This document shows positions 35,870 through 47,300 of a stretch of DNA of 64,000 nt, piece by piece (position 1 is the stretch's first letter; the number at the start of each line of letters is the position of its first letter). Location of the stretch: contig CM043966.1 of NCBI GenBank assembly GCA_014529385.2, positions 87,262,087 through 87,326,086 of the forward strand. The letters are read 5' to 3'. The stretch comes from Adiantum capillus-veneris (taxonomy: Eukaryota > Streptophyta > Polypodiopsida > Polypodiales > Pteridaceae). Position numbers and translations under genes: made by a program. Below the pieces are notes generated by a model that was not told the DNA's origin, searched no databases, and saw only the letters and a program-made list of their open reading frames with translations.

Positions 35870-37450
35870 ATGGCTGACAATAGTAAAGAGAGTGAAATTA
35901 ATGTTGATAGATTTGATTTTGCTAATGAGCAGGCTACTAATGATGCCCCTATGCTTGTTAACTACCTTGTTTCTAGGCTTCAACAAGCCATGGGCAATCC
36001 ATCCCTCCAAAGTGAAGTGCAATGGCAGCTTCGTGCTCATGGGATTCTCCAAGCTCCCTACCATGACGAGAGAGTACCTAGGAAGCCTCCTTGTGAAACT
36101 TCCAAAAGAGGCCTCTCTTAGATTCGGAAGAAGAACAGGATCCATACGAAGGGCTCAAAAAATTTCTTCTTGATGACGCATCTCCTTCCCAAAGGAGAAT
36201 TCAAGAGCCCACACCAAAGGAACGATAAAAAAGTGAGTCTCCTGCCACCTCGATGGAGATGACTCCACAAAGATAGCGGGAAAAACACTCTCCATCACCT
36301 CCTAAACGGAAAGACCATCACAAACTTCTCCACACCATAATTCAAAGAGGGATGACAAAAGGCAAGAGAAGAAAAAAGGCGAGAAAGAGGTCACCCTCTT
36401 CACAATCTTCTTCATCCTCTTCCTCTCATGAAGAAAGTGATGGTGCGGAAAAAGAAAACCAAGGCAAGAAAGAGGTCACCCTCTTCTCCATCTTCCTCAA
36501 ATTATTCATCTTCTGAAGAAAGCGATGGTGCAACATTTGAACCATCACAAAGAAGAGGCCTTAGGAAATCCTATGCCACGTGGAAGAGATCATCCAAGCT
36601 CAAGAAGTTCAAAGAGGGCGGAAAGAGCATCTCTTTCCTTACCTACGATGGCACCTTTGGTGCTACGGACAAAGTCTTGGCTTTCATCCAACAATTCAAT
36701 GTGGTGTTTGGAGATGAGGGCTTCACAGAGTCCTCTAAGCTACGCCATGTAGCTATGCACTTTCAAAAGTCCACCAGGCAATGGTGGTCTAGCCTATGGG
36801 CGAACAGTGAAGCTCCACAAACATGGAAAGCTTTAAAAGCTTCCATCATGAAGCAGTTTTTGGCCACCGATGCCAATGACAAAGTACTCACCAAATGGTG
36901 AAGCTTGAAGCTCTCTGCCTACGAATCCATTAACAAATATGTAGACAAGCTTTGGGATTTACATCTCAAAGCCACTATCTTTCAAAAGATGGATTTTGGA
37001 GAGCAAAAACAAAAATCTTGTGCGGGCTTAACTGAAGAAATGGTGGAGTATGTTAAGCACCATATCTGTGGTCATACACCATACTATAGTGGCTTCATGA
37101 ATAAATTTCCAAATAGGGGCTAAGAGAAATCCTAAGTCCACGGAAAACAAGGGTTCTAATGAGCTTAAGGGGAAGGACAATGTCCAAAAGTCTCCTAAGG
37201 GCAATTCCAATAACCACAAAGCTAAGGAGAAGGGAGTTTACAAAGGTAAAAACAAACTCTCTCCTGAAGAGCTTGAGCGTTATCGCAAGGATAACCGTTG
37301 TTTTAAATGCAACGAGCAAGGGCATGTGTACTATACTTGTCCCCAAAAGAACACCCACCATGAGCCTCCTAGAGCTACCTTGGTTGAAATCCAGAAGAGG
37401 AAGCTCACCACAAAGGATCTCCTCTATGCCATGCTTGGGGAAAGGTAAGA
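35870..37450 (+). pseudogene. B1 gag
   Basis: Starts at ATG 35870 (MADNSKESEINVDRFDFANE), matching the B2 start at 61075. After a TAG at 36119-36121 comes a basic Arg/Ser-rich region (KKTKARKRSPSSPSSS) that has been tandemly duplicated, shifting frame. Then follows the gag core: GKSISFLTYDGTFGATDKVL, RQWWSSLWANSEAPQTWKAL and FLATDANDKVLTKW. A TGA lies at 36899-36901. The C-terminal CCHC knuckle CFKCNEQGHVYYTC is at 37299-37340, in another frame. Gag would assemble particles and bind RNA. Confidence 0.88.
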
Positions 37451-38030
37451 GAACATGATGCTTTTATTTTCTTTGACCCTGGTTCTACTCACAATTTCAT
37501 ATCCACAGAGTTGGCCACCAAGCTAGGCATCCAAGCCTATGAGATGGGAGATGTCCTACCCGCCGATGGTGCTTTCAAGGGGTAAGAAGCTTCAGTCACT
37601 CCCTCAATATGGAAATTGAGGCTCCATGTCCAAAGCTATGTGGACAAAGAGGACTTCTTTATCTCTCCTCTCAAGCATGAAGATGTAATCCTAGGGGCAC
37701 CATGGTTTGATCGCATGGTTGCCAATGTTAAATTCCTTGAAAGGAAACTCTACTTTAGGTTCAGGGAAAAAGATATGTACATAGATGCTAAGGAGTTGGG
37801 TAACACCATACCCATTGTACATACACAAGCTTTCAATAAGTCAATAAAGAGCTCTATTTTCATGTACATAAGTTTTGTTAAAGATTCTCAAAATGAACCT
37901 AATGCTTTAGCAAAAGAAAATATAAACAAACACAAGGAATTAGAGTTATCCAATTTTCTCAAGGGGTTTCAAGATGTTTTTATTGACGACATCCCTTGTG
38001 AACTACCTCCTAAACGAGGCAATGATGACC
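37451..38030 (+). pseudogene. B1 protease region
   Basis: The aspartic protease motif reads FFDPGSTHNFISTELATKL near 37469-37520, D-P-G rather than the usual D-S/T-G, so the active-site Ser/Thr is replaced. After a stop near 37584 the frame continues as VQSYVDKEDFFISPLKHEDV and ILGAPWFDRM, the ILG-x-x-W flap-end motif of gypsy proteases. It then links to RT through NFLKGFQDVFIDDIPCELPP. Confidence 0.85.
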
Positions 38031-38890
38031 ATGCAATTGAACTTCTTCTAGGAAGTTCACCACCTAATAAACCTCCTTATAGAGTTTCTCAAGGTCAACA
38101 AGAAGAGATTATGCTGCAAGTGCATGAGTTAGTTGAGAAGGGCATTGTTTAGGCCTAGCTCATCTCCATTTTGTTCACCCGTGCTATTAGTGCAAAAGAA
38201 AGACGGCACATATCGTATGTGTGTCAACTATAGAGCACTAAATAGGATCACTATCAAAAATAGGTTTCCCATTCCACGGGTAGAAGACCTATTTGATAAG
38301 CTACAAGGGTCGACCTACTTTAGTAGAATTGACCTAAAAAGTGGCTACCATCAAATAAGGATAGTTGATCAAGACATTGTAAAGATGCATTTTGTACTAT
38401 TTTTGGTCTTTACAAATATATAGTCATGCCTTTTGGCTTGACCAATGCACCAGTCACATTTAACCACATGATGGAGAAGCTATTTAGGCCTCGCCGAACC
38501 TTTACTGGAGTGTCCTTTGATGATATCATCATCTACTCTAATTCATTAGACGAACACAAGCAACACCTCCAGGTAATATTTCAAGTTTTAAGTGAGAATA
38601 AACTTTATGTTAATCAAAAGAAAAAGTGAGTTTTTCTTACAAGAGATTCAGTATTTAGGTCACAATATCTCTCAAGATGGCATCCAAATGGATCCATCAA
38701 AACTAGAGGTAATAAAAGGATGGCCTAAACCAAGGAATCTTCATGAACTAAGAAGCTTTATAGGTATGTGTGCATACTATAGACGCTTCATAAAAAAGTT
38801 CTCACAAATCGCGGGACCATTACATCACCTAACAAAGAAAAATGTTAGGTATACATGGTCTGCCAAGGAGAACAATGCTTTTGAGAAAAG
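38031..38890 (+). pseudogene. B1 reverse transcriptase
   Basis: Conserved blocks: [73 protein letters not shown], and the catalytic box VSFDDIIIYS near 38510-38535. Connection: FIGMCAYYRRFIKKFSQIAG. Frames change at about 38140, 38420 and 38600; the last is an A-rich run. The RT is otherwise complete in order, so the domain assignment is secure although the protein could not be made. Confidence 0.93.
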
Positions 38891-39330
38891 CTTATCTCTC
38901 AACGTGTGCTTACATTGCCGGATCTCTCAAAGCCATTTGAGGTCCAATGTGACACTTGTGGTGATTGCCTTGGAGTTGTTTTGCTCCAAGAAGGGCACGC
39001 CATAGCCTATGAAAGTCAAAGGCTCGACCTTGTTGAGCAAGCTCTATGCATATATGAAAAGGAACTCCTCAAAGTTCTACATGCCTTAGACTAATGGAAG
39101 CACTATTTATTGGGGACACCTTTCATTCTGCGGATGGATGACCAAAGCGTTAAGTACTTCATGACACAGACCAAGCTCTCTGACAAACAAATGAGGTGGG
39201 AAAATTTCCTTTTGCAATTTCATTTTCATATTGCTCACATTGCTGGCAAGCATAATCAAGTAGCATGCACTCTCAACACGGCCGAGAGTGAATGTGGTTT
39301 CCATAGCAACTCACAATGATCTATCTTCTA
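38891..39330 (+). pseudogene. B1 RNase H
   Basis: KPFEVQCDTCGDCLGVVLLQ holds the first catalytic Asp, YEKELLKVLHALD the Glu and FILRMDDQSVKYFM the second Asp. The tail HFHIAHIAGKHNQVACTL is the usual RNase H/integrase linker. A TAG sits at about 39092 and there is a frameshift near 38910. Confidence 0.9.
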
Positions 39331-40500
39331 TGATAGATGAGTATGCTATTGATCTCGATTTTAGAGATGTGATTTCAGCCCTTGCATTAGGGAAGAAAGA
39401 GGAACCATTTACTTTACAAGATGGTTGTCTTGTCTATAGCAATAGACTATGAATTACTAACTCACTACGTGAGAAAGTAATGTATGAATCTCATGCTCCT
39501 CCTTATGGGGGGCATAGAGGGATTCAGTCTACCCTAAAAGGGATTGAAACATATTTCTATTGGCCTACAATGAAAGCAAACATACAAGAGTATGTTTCTA
39601 AATGTGTGGTATGCCAAAAGACAAAGTTTGATAGAGGGAAGCAACTTGGATTGCTTCAACCTTTGCCAATCCCCAATTCACCATGGGAGAGCATATCCAT
39701 GGATTTTATCTTTGGATTGCCTAAGTCTATCCATGGGATTATGGGAAACAAGCTCATTTTATACCTGTCACAAAGACTATCAAAGCCCATCAAATGGCAA
39801 CCCACTTCATATGTAAAAAATTCAAGTACCATGGCTTGCCGATGTCCATAGTGTCGGATAGAGATCCTAGAATGACCAGTAATTTCTAGAAGGGTCTCTT
39901 TGAGAATTTAGGGACAAGGCTAAACTTTTCGTTAGCCTATCACCCCCGAATGGACGACCAAAGTGAAATAGCTAACTTAACAATTCTTGATCTACTAAAA
40001 GCCTATGTAACGAAAGTAGATCAAAGGTCCCAATGGGAGAAGTACTTACCCTTAGTGGAGTATGCCTACAATAACACTGTACAGACTTCCACGGGAAAAG
40101 CACCTTTTGAGGTAACTGAAGGAAGATCTAAAAGTCCCCTGCTACTTAAGGTACATGGTAAGATCTTCCCTGCAGATGAGTATAGCCGAGACCTACAAGA
40201 ATCTTTCCAAAAGATTAAGGATGCTATCTCTATCTCACAACAAAGGCAAAAGGCTGCTGCTGATAAGCACAAAAGAGCCCAAGCCTTTAAAGAAAATGAT
40301 TGGGTCTTGCTTAAATTTCCCAAGGCTCGATTAAGGCACACGATGGGCAAGAATCCTACGGGACACCAAAAGTACTATGCTAAGTTAGCAAAAAGGTACT
40401 ATGGTCCCTTCCAGATTCTTAGACCAATCAATGAGATGGCCTATCAACTCAAGTTGCCCAACCATTCACTCATACACAATGCTTTTCATTTAAGCCTACT
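39331..40500 (+). pseudogene. B1 integrase
   Basis: The zinc domain reads YESHAPPYGGHRGIQSTLKG followed by CVVCQKTKFDRG. The core shows SPWESISMDFIFGLP (first Asp), then a frameshift near 39760, VSDRDPRM (second Asp, near 39855) and a segment around 39945 where the usual G-Q-x-E has become D-D-Q-S-E. The C-terminal GPY/F module reads KRYYGPFQILRPINEMAYQL. The frame 39950-40705 is open to the end of the protein. Confidence 0.92.
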
Positions 40501-40705
40501 AAAGCATTATAAAGGAGAGCCACCTCAAGAACCAACTATTGAAGACCCACCGGAGATTGAGGACCAAGAAGAGGTGTTGCAGCCCGAGTCCATTCTTCGA
40601 CATGAAGACAAGGTATTAAGAGGCGGTAAGACTATCCGACGGTATCTTATTAAGTTTAAAAATTATCCTTTTGAAGATTCTAGACAGATGCAAGGCATAC
40701 AATGA
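40501..40705 (+). pseudogene. B1 chromodomain (divergent)
   Basis: After the GPY/F module, the C-terminus reads ESILRHEDKVLRGGKTIRRY then LIKFKNYPFEDSRQMQ. This fits the chromodomain pattern (x-I-L-x-H-R, Y-L-V-K-W-K-x-Y-P-x-E-x-x-x-W), with F for the first Trp and Gln for the last. It marks B1 as a chromovirus but with a weakened aromatic cage. The TGA is at 40703-40705. Confidence 0.75.
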
Positions 40706-41107
40706 AAGGATAACCTAAACCTTGTCAATGCTTGCAATGCTTCCCTAGAGTAAGCAAATGTACAATTGTTTAAAATGAACAAAGTTTTGTCTTATAAGAC
40801 TCTCCTTTTCTTTATTGTGCACAAATGTTAAGTAGTATGCATGCTTATAATCAAGTTTGTGGAGACGACGTCTTCCAAACACCAAGTAGAGCTTGTCACT
40901 CTACTATGGAACATTGATAGGACTAATGTGCAGACATGCTTGCAGCATCCTTAGGATCTCAAGCGCCAAATGGATTAGTCATCCATTCTGGAACAATGTT
41001 GTAGGGTAAGATACGGATCCTCTACCCGCTAGAAAAAGGACTGATGAATAGGCTTTATCTTCTCTGCCCCATAGTCAAGGACAACTATGATTTCAAGAGA
41101 GAGGTAA
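40706..41107 (+). other. B1 3' untranslated region and polypurine tract
   Basis: 400 bp without coding. The last 15 bases, AAGAGAGAGGTAA (about 41095-41107), form the polypurine tract directly before the 3' LTR. Confidence 0.75.
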
Positions 41108-41455
41108 TGTCATAATAACTAATATCTAATTCTCCTGAATTATTTTCTCATGTTTAACTGATATTTAATATGGGGAAGTGCCAGGGGAGAAAAAGCTAGA
41201 ATATCGGTTAAGCTTGTAGACCGGCCACAGTAGGGATCCAAAGGGGGGGCCATTTGCAAAAGAGCAATGTGCATCAATGGGTTTTAAAGACCCTAAGGTT
41301 CAGCTCATTAAGACTTCCAAAATGCTAAGGTTCCAAAAATCAAAGGTTTATTCCAATGGTCAAGCTTAGAAAAATTGCATGCTTTGTGTGTGTACAAAAA
41401 AGTTTTCATGATTCCTACATAGGAGGGGGCAAGCCTTGTAAGTAGGGGATGAGAG

Positions 41456-41512
<57 letters not shown>

Positions 41513-42697
41513 CACAAGCTTCCTTTACATGAAGGGAATGAGGGACACATGTCAGCTCCCTAGCCCGGATACGCACAAGGTGCACTCAAATCCTATTGGA
41601 CGGCCATGGAGGTGGACCAATGAGAATTAGGCTAGAGTAAATCTAGTTTCATTCATTTAAAAGAAGTTAAAAAATGAAGCAATAAGAATTAAGCTCTCTA
41701 GAAGACTATTGGACAGTCTCCCAAGGGGTCCAATGAGTATTTAGCAGCCCAATGGCTTACCTGATTCCATTTGCTAGGAGACAAAGGGGTCCAATGAGAG
41801 TTTAGTTGCATTAATTAATTACCTAAAGCTCTCACAAAAGAGAAAAGGGGGACATATGTCAAAAGGCTATCACTTATGCTCCTTAAATCCTATTGGCTAT
41901 GCCTGGAGAGGTCCAATGAGGTGCTCGCAAGAGGGGTCGACCAAGAGAGAGGGGGGGCTAATGTTTCAAAGGCATTATTGCACACACACTCACACTAGCT
42001 CATGTGTGAAGCAAGAAGACTCTATCTCTCCTTCTCAAGCTTGAATGGAAAGCTTATCACCTACTCCAATCTTGTGAGAAGGGAGGCCTACACCAACAAC
42101 TCTTGTCTTTGTGATGCAAATCCAACCAAGAGCCAAGCTTCAATGCATGCTCATCTCCTCTACCATGCTAATTACTAAGCTATGATATGCTAATATGAGT
42201 GATTATGTGAGGAGATATACTTCTTTCTCGTAAGACTACTCCTTCTTCCTCTCAATCTACTCTCATACCCCGCTAGATCTCACCATCTTTGAAGGTGTGT
42301 GAGGTCTTGGGTCTGAGACCGTGAGGGAATTGATGTTGTGTTTTGAAGTGTTTGCTAGTGCTTGAAGCTGCCATCTTCATTGGATTAACTAGTTATTGAA
42401 GGAACACAAAGGATTGTATTGTAAAATGTCTCCCTTGATGGGGGAAACCTATAATACAAAGCCTTTTGGAGGGGGGACCGGCTCCATATAAATCCAGTCT
42501 TTAACTGTTGCCAATAGCTTAATTTCTCTCTCTTTTGAAGTATTGTTCATGCCTATCTAACTAGGTGTAATGCTTTTTGTTGCTCTCTCCATCCAAGCAC
42601 TCTTGCTATGCTCATGAGTAATCTATTCTAATGAAATGCTCACTATGTCTATGCTATTTTCCGCTACACACAAGTTACTAGGCCATTGAATGTTACA
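41108..42697 (+). repeat. B1 3' LTR
   Basis: 1590 bp, intact. It contains (CA)n at 41459-41508, four inverted CCAAT-type pairs between 41592 and 41920, a TATAAAT box at 42487-42493, and the end ATGTTACA followed by TCTTA. Confidence 0.96.
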
Positions 42698-42702
42698 TCT
42701 TA

Positions 42703-44932
42703 AGTCTAAAGATGTTTGTTTTCTGAAAGATTGTTTTCAATGTTGAATTCTATGACTTGTCTTAATGAATTACTTTGACGGAAAGTTTAAAAAGGAACCC
42801 ATTATTTTAAATGTTAAAACACATGTGGTAGTAATTAGGAAACCAAGTAATCATATGTGAGTGCAGGATGTTAAGTGGGGATCGACTAAGGCTGTCAATT
42901 ATGGATGGGTGGACTTGATGAGTCAGGTAACTATCCATTCCCGCACACTAAAAACAATTAGCAACTTCTCCAATTGGAAGAGGAGTTCATCAGAGGGCTG
43001 TGCCCTCACATTTGTTAGGCGGGAAAAAGCTTTGGTTGAGAATACCTTAGCCCAAATTGTGGAAGTTATAGAGCTGAAACAGTCTTAGATCTTTAAGATG
43101 TTGTCCCGTTTCTGCTGTGAGATAGTACTAGGTCTTCTTCTAAGGCTATAGAACCAAGCCATTGTGAATGGTAAAGGTCTATTCCTTGGATTTTTCTTGT
43201 TTAGAGATTTTGACTTTTTATAGGCCTAGAGGCCTGTCAACGACCCCATCCCAATCTTGGTACTAGTGGATTGAGGATCTCACAAATTCTGTTCATCAAA
43301 ATCCTATTGCTGCTCCAAAGTAGCATTCAAAGTAGTCATTTCAGTCAACTGTCCCTGCAAGACATTAAACCACTCATCTCTCCACTGAGCAATTCTAGCT
43401 GAATTTTGATGTCTGTATACTCCAATTTCTTATATGAGGCTAATTCCTTCTGCATTAGCTCTTGGGTTTTAGTCAAATCTTCAACTTTCCTCTGTAAAAA
43501 TGCTTCTTTAGTATGAACTTTTTCCTTCAGACTTCAATGCTTCCTCCTTAATTAGCTTGAATTCATTTTGCAGTCTCTTATTCTCCCTCTTCACTAAAGT
43601 AAAATCCATTGTCTGTTGTTCCACATATTCTTTGACTACACCAATTTCATTTTGCACTTCACTGAAAGATGCATATGAAAAGCTAGCCTTGGGTATGTTA
43701 GGCTTTTCAATGCAAATTCCCCAACTATAATGACAGGTGCCTCTTCTGCAAGTTTTCCTTTTAGGTTTTTGAGTTTAAAAATCTATTTTGACGGACACAG
43801 GTACTGCATTTTTTCACTTGGTTCCACTTCACATTTAGGAAAAAAACCCTGGTCCAAATTCACCTTAACTGCTTCCAGAGGCTCTTGTTTTGAATATCCT
43901 GCAAAGACCAGATTTTCCACATCATTGGTCATATGCAGGGTCTTCTGTTCTGTATACAATTTTTATCTTTTTTCTTTCCTTGGTGCAGATCTTGAGTCTT
44001 CAATCAACTGTCCTAGCCCTGGAAAAAATTTTCACTGCAAAATACTCTTGTTATTTACATACTAAAAAATTGCAGCCAAATATGGTCCAATTCTTGTTGT
44101 TTTATCCTTTCTCTTTTTCTTGGTGTAGATTTCAAACTTGATCCTGTCAAATAGGATGTTTTCCCATCCAATCTGCCTGCTAGTCTAAGATGCTAACAAT
44201 ATACCATAATTTTCCCTCCTTATATACTCTGACTTGACCATCAAAAATCTTCTCTAATAAACCATTTCACCTGCTACAGTCTCACCTAGTTCTTCAATCC
44301 TGGTAGCTGATAGTAATGCCTCCCACCTTGAGAATTTCCAAATGCCTTTGTCATGTCCTTTTTAGTTGCTTTATTCACCTCATTGTCTTTTTTGTAGTAG
44401 GTATATCAAACACCTGTGCAATCAGTTCTTCAGTCAAATAGTCCTCTGCAAAGATATGTCCATTGTTTGCCTACAAAATACTTTAATTATACCATTTGCA
44501 TTTGATTCTGCCTCCAACTCATCCAGGGTAACGTTGCAAAATTTAGTAACCCTATTTTCTTCAACCATGGAATATTCTCCTCATTTGCCACTAAATCATA
44601 CCTGAAGTCTAAGAAAATGTACTCTGGGATTACTTCCTCTTTCGAAGGTGGTAAACACTTGATGGGTGTAAGCGTTTTGGCTCGTCCTCCTCACTGGACT
44701 CATCCACCATAGCTCTTTGATAACGAGTTATGTGCAAAGGTCGCAAAACATGACAAAGGGATCTTCCTCTTCCATCCTTGAGTCAGACTCTGCACCCATA
44801 GGTGTGTTGCAAAGGCTCAACATGCTGCAGCAAGCAAGAAAGTGCAGAGAGGAAGAAAAACGCCTCAAAGTAGAATTTTCCGCACTCCTTGAAATGATTT
44901 CCTCTTCCACTATCTCACATGCACAAGACATC
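42703..44932 (-). mobile_element. Gypsy C, 3' portion (left of A2)
   Basis: Continues the minus-strand gypsy at 57056-59171 across the A2 insertion: joined through the ACATC duplication, one minus-strand frame runs INDVSGIEMSCACEIVEEEI. Downstream on the minus strand are broken frames such as IPEYIFLDFRYDLVANEENI and, near 43620-43550, a coiled-coil-like MDFTLVKRENKRLQNEFKLI. None is a recognised domain. Near 43240 the minus strand reads TTGGGATGGGG (possible polypurine tract), then TGACAGGCC and a CTATAAAAAG box (43213-43223), suggesting a 3' LTR start. Confidence 0.5.
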
Positions 44933-45158
44933 TGCTACCATATACATGTGTTAGTGATGTGCGTGAAAACACTAGGACCGTCGGGGTATTTTTTCCCTCT
45001 TTAGGAGGGTTTCCCCCCCGTGCATTGTATATATGTCCATCACTCTAGGGCTATCTATCTTTCCATTGCATACTAAGTAATACATTCTCTGTCGTGTGCC
45101 TTGAGCTTTGTTCGTCTTCTCTAAGTTGTGTGTGTTTCCTTGCAACCAAATTCCAAAA
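44933..45158 (+). repeat. A2 5' LTR
   Basis: 226 bp, begins TGCTACC (TG-C change from TGTTACC) and ends CCAAAA (from CCAACA). It carries TATATAT at 45028-45034 in front of the expected transcript start. Confidence 0.95.
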
Positions 45159-45477
45159 ATTAGTATCAGAGTAGGTCACGTCCTCCGAGCTTAGTCGCCA
45201 GAACACCCCTGCTCATTTTCTCACATTTCAACGAGATTTCGTAAGCGTCAGTAGGTTGATAAAAAATTTGATGTTGGACTCATTTTGACCTCCATTTACA
45301 CTACATCTACTATGTCTGCACATGCAATTTTTTCATTTTGTGAAAAAATTTTATTAGTTCTAATTAATGCATAACAAATTCCATTCAGTCTACTACGGGT
45401 TGTGCTATATAGCACGGGCTGGTGTCACTTAGTTCTCCTCATTTAGGGTAATTTTCACATCAGGTGCAGGCATTTCC

Positions 45478-46410
45478 ATGGCTGACAACAACACATATGG
45501 GTTCAAGATGTTTATTGATGAGGATAGATTGGATGGGAAAAATTACCCTATCTGGGCTTACATGAGTGCAACATGTAATTGTATCAAAGGGAGTTTGGAA
45601 CATTGTGCAAGGCATTGATGTATGTCCTAGTACTATGGATGCAAGCGATGTTGAGTATGCTCCAGGTTTTGCTGCTAGGGTTGCTACTATTAGAGCTGTT
45701 TTTCCTACAGTTGAGTAGACTTTTTGGGATGCAAGAGATGCGCAAGATCATGCATTGATTGTATTGTCTGTGAAGCACACTATCACTCCTCACACTCGTT
45801 CAACAGCAATTCTTTATGCAAGCCACAATGAGGCTAAAATTGCTTTGTTGAGTAAAGAGCAGGAATCAAAGATTATGCATGAGGAAGATTAAATGGACAC
45901 TTTCCTTGTTGGTGTCAAGGATGTTAATGAGCAACTAATTTCTGCAGGAGAAGTCATTTTTGTCAATTCACTGTGCAGACTGTTCTTGATGCTTTTCCAG
46001 ATTCTTATCGGACTTTTGCTACTTGAAGTTGTCAAGTTTGATGCATTATGCACATTGTTGTTGCAAGAGTCACTTTCCAGAAAAAACAGGACTAGACAGC
46101 GTGCAGTTGAATAGGATTTTATTGCAGCTCAAAGAAAAGGTGGGAACAATAATGTAACTACTTCTTATGGTTCTGTTGCGAGTGGCAAAACTTATGTTCC
46201 TACTGCTTCTGCTGGCAGCACTTTGTTTGACAATTTTGGTGATAAGGGAAAAAAGAAGATGCGTTGTCATTATTGTAAAGCTAATGATCACTTGATCAAG
46301 CAGTGTCCAAAATTGAAGGAAAAAGAGGCTAAGAAGAAAGGGGCTAGATCCACTACAGGGTCCAATACAAGTGCAGCAATTGTAGAGTCTTTATAGTCAA
46401 AGGAGATGTT
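45478..46410 (+). pseudogene. A2 gag (protease deleted)
   Basis: ATG 45478 gives MADNNTYGFKMFIDEDRLDG, parallel to the A1 start. Frameshifts follow near 45560 and 45640, with stops at 45716 and 45890. The C-terminal zinc knuckle CHYCKANDHLIKQC (46265-46306) is intact. Near 46407 the gag sequence is fused to integrase coding (GTCAAAGGAGA joined to TGTTTGTGGGCC). Relative to A1, about 730 bp holding protease and pre-integrase are missing. Confidence 0.9.
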
Positions 46411-47300
46411 TGTGGGCCTATGCAAACTCCATCCTTAGGAAATTACTTGTACTTCGTGACTTTCATTGATGGCTACTCAAAGCATGCATGGGTATAGTCG
46501 CTGAAAGCTAAGTGTGAAGTGTTTATGTGCTTCAAGCAATTTCTTGTTATGGCTGAACATGTCTTGAAATGTACTATGGGAGCCCTCCATTTTGATCGAG
46601 GGGGGGAGTATATGTCTCATGAATTTAATGCATTTATGGATAGTTGTGGGATAAAACACCAATGTACAGTGCTCTACACGCCTCAGCAAAATGGTGTTGC
46701 TACAAGGAAAAATAGGACTCTTACAAAAAGGGCACGATGTATGGTCAAGAGTCAAACTTTACCACATTTGTTTTGGCTCGAGGATGTCATGTGTGCCACT
46801 TATATACTCACTATGTGTCCTACAAATGCATTGCAGTCTATGACTCCATATGAAGCATGGGATGATAGAAAGCCATCTATTGAGCACATGCGTGTTTTTG
46901 GCTGTTTGGATTATGGTTTAGTGCCACAAGCACAATGCAAAAAATTGGATGTTAAGGTTGTCAAATGTATTTTTTCTGGTTATAGTGTTGAAAGCAAAGA
47001 TTACAGGTTGTACCATCCACAAACAAAGCGTATTTTGGTCTCACATGATGTTGTGTTTGTGAAAGATTTTATTCAGCCTTTGCTGTCATGTACTAGAGAT
47101 AGTAATGTAAGCTCACATGACATTTATGACAGTTCAAATGTAAGTTCAAATGAGGCAAATGTATAGCCTACGGGGGTTTCTGAAAATGTTACTAATCAGC
47201 CTATTACTGATGTAGATGTACATGATGTACTTGATGAGGAAAGGACTGAAAATGAGCAGGCTAGAGGTATGGCAAAATGGCTGGTGCACACTTTACGTGA
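46411..47300 (+). pseudogene. A2 integrase
   Basis: Starts in the core (DVCGPMQTPSLGNYLYF, after the first Asp). The ORF 46519-47166 encodes FDRGGEYMSHEFNAF (second Asp retained, unlike A1), YTPQQNGVATRKNRTL where the catalytic Glu has become Thr, and the C-terminal DDRKPSIEHMRVFGCLDYGL. TAG stops occur at 46496-46498 and 47164-47166. The zinc-binding pre-integrase part is missing because of the upstream deletion. Confidence 0.9.

Noticed and set aside
42861-43088. Plus-strand ORF of 75 codons as a host gene
   Set aside because: No motif, no splice context I can support, and it lies in the presumed LTR of minus-strand gypsy C.
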